From contig CACRXP010000396.1 of assembly GCA_902702965.1 (NCBI GenBank), positions 103,193 to 167,192 on the forward strand: 64,000 nt of DNA, in the 5' to 3' direction. This document shows positions 63,100 to 64,000 of this stretch, piece after piece. The DNA is from Spirometra erinaceieuropaei (taxonomy: Eukaryota; Platyhelminthes; Cestoda; Diphyllobothriidea; Diphyllobothriidae). The stretch's first letter is position 1. The number at the start of each line of letters is the position of its first letter. Both the position numbers and the translations under genes were made by a program. The notes under the pieces are model-generated. The model had not been told where the DNA came from. It saw only the letters and a list, made by a program, of their open reading frames with translations, and made no database searches.

Positions 63100-63650
63100 A
63101 CACTTATTAAGCACAAAGCCCAGCTTTTTCTGCGACGAATGGTGTTCTATTGCTTTATTCCACTCCCTCGTGATTAGTGCAATGCGATTTTGGATGGGAT
63201 AGAGGTCAAGGCTGTTGGCATGAATATGCTTCGCTGTGGTTTAAAAAATTTGACTGTAGTGGCAGGCTGAATTAGAATCATGCCTTCTATGAGCGGTGGA
63301 CAGGGGCATTATCCTGCAGCATTATACTGTTTACTCGACGTCCATGAATGTCGTTGTAACCGAAGTCATCCTTTACGGTGTCAATGACAGTCTTACTATT
63401 GGTCCTCTCCGCTGTTGGCCCCCAAACTGATCACTCTCCGAACCACCAGGCGTCGACACTTTTTGAAGGTTGCTGTCGATACAGTGTTTCCTCGTGGGAA
63501 GTTCTTCCCGGATATGACCATCTGGACCGGCATCAGATGCACGTCTGTAAACAAAACCTCATCAGAAAAGTAAATGCTTTTCCATCTGTGATCAGTATAC
63601 CCTTAGGCAAACATACAGCGTTCTCTAAAAACTTTCTCACTTAAAAATGG
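63100..63650 (-). pseudogene. DDE transposase remnant (Tc1/mariner-like)
   Basis: - strand words in the order expected for a DDE enzyme: RWKSIYFSDEVLFTDVHLMP (around 63587-63530; FSDE is the box of the first catalytic Asp region) and, lower down, KHIHANSLDLYPIQNRIALI then REWNKAIEHHSSQKKLGFVL (63230-63113), resembling the SPDLNPIEN box. Stops and frameshifts lie between. It could be a relative of the source of the TA-flanked fold-back elements, but no matching ends were seen. Confidence 0.6.
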
Positions 63651-63847
63651 CTGTGTCGTGGCGTTTTGCTGGTGGGGACCGAAAAAAATTGACGTGCCCT
63701 CTGTGAATATCCTTAAAAGGTATATAATAATAGCTTTTAGTGGACAACGGATATAACCGTTGTCTTGCTCGCTTGTGAACCGTATTGACCCACCTTGCTT
63801 AATTCTATGAACTGTTCTATTATTGATAAGTCCCATCGAGCTATCCT

Positions 63848-63975
63848 AAACCACTGGGACAGCGCCTGTTAGCAACAGCAGAGGCGGCCGCCATCAAGTT
63901 GCGAAAGCCGATCTTGTGCGCACAGACGAACCACGTTTAGACACCGCGCCTACAGTGGTCGAAGGTCGACTAACA
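63848..63975 (+). pseudogene. Penelope-like family 2, 3' end
   Basis: [20 protein letters not shown] then LCAQTNHV and a stop at 63938-63940, matching the C-terminus in 29130-29456 at all but a few residues. The 3' flank GTGGTCGAAGGTCGACTAAC also matches in reverse (29128-29150). Only the last 30 codons remain. Confidence 0.75.
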
Positions 63976-64000
63976 CAACTCTCCCGCGCCCCTGACGCTA

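Overview
The window is animal genomic DNA rich in repeats, most likely from a parasitic flatworm (cestode or trematode). Reasons: one conserved protein gene is split into short exons across more than 27 kb, and the DNA around it is packed with transposon families typical of flatworms (a CsRn1-type Ty3/gypsy element, Penelope-like elements with GIY-YIG ends, tRNA-derived short elements). The phylum is inferred from this mixture; no rRNA or mitochondrial sequence is present to prove it.

Gene content. The only confidently recognised protein gene is a TM9SF3-type nonaspanin on the + strand. Its last eight exons lie at 6558-33889 and encode about 395 residues: the end of the lumenal domain and all nine membrane segments, up to the stop codon. 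The 5' exons were not found and probably lie left of the window. An assembly gap (21101-21214) hides one splice acceptor. Two near-identical tRNA-Val(AAC) genes (41738-41810 and 45808-45880) sit in a duplicated block. A few short ORFs near 42.4-43.0 kb and 32.4-33.0 kb may be coding but are unassigned.

Mobile DNA. (1) SINE-A, a tRNA-like family (15.8, 30.7, 31.3 and 43.5 kb). (2) SINE-B, a second tRNA-like family (4.3, 9.7-10.7, 17.3-18.0, 23.0-24.0, 49.5, 51.8 and 56.6-57.0 kb), whose body folds as a type I hammerhead ribozyme in the better copies. (3) Penelope-like elements of two families (28.2, 29.1-29.8, 31.5, 38.7-39.2, 43.6-44.7 and 63.85 kb); family 1 terminal repeats carry hammerhead motifs, intact at 31639-31682. 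(4) A decayed gypsy element on the - strand (35264-40270), split by a LINE 3' end and by a Penelope-like element. (5) Nine fold-back elements of about 1 kb with CAGTAGGTGGGC-type ends and TA target duplications. (6) A MITE with GATGTGGTTATRTAGCCCC ends. (7) A high-copy unclassified repeat, called D here, with at least 14 copies. (8) A DDE transposase remnant at 63.1-63.65 kb.

Layout. 1-6.5 kb: repeats upstream of the first visible exon. 6.5-33.9 kb: TM9SF3 exons with introns full of SINE-B, fold-back, D and Penelope DNA, including sense-strand hammerhead motifs. 34-40.9 kb: D copy, nested gypsy and LINE. 41-46 kb: duplicated tRNA-Val block and Penelope element. 46-64 kb: repeats, a second assembly gap (52426-53262), and no recognised gene.

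The most notable observation is the hammerhead-like core inside a tRNA-derived SINE, with compensatory changes in stem II among copies and a tandem 309-bp unit, which resembles retrozymes and the schistosome Sm-alpha element.
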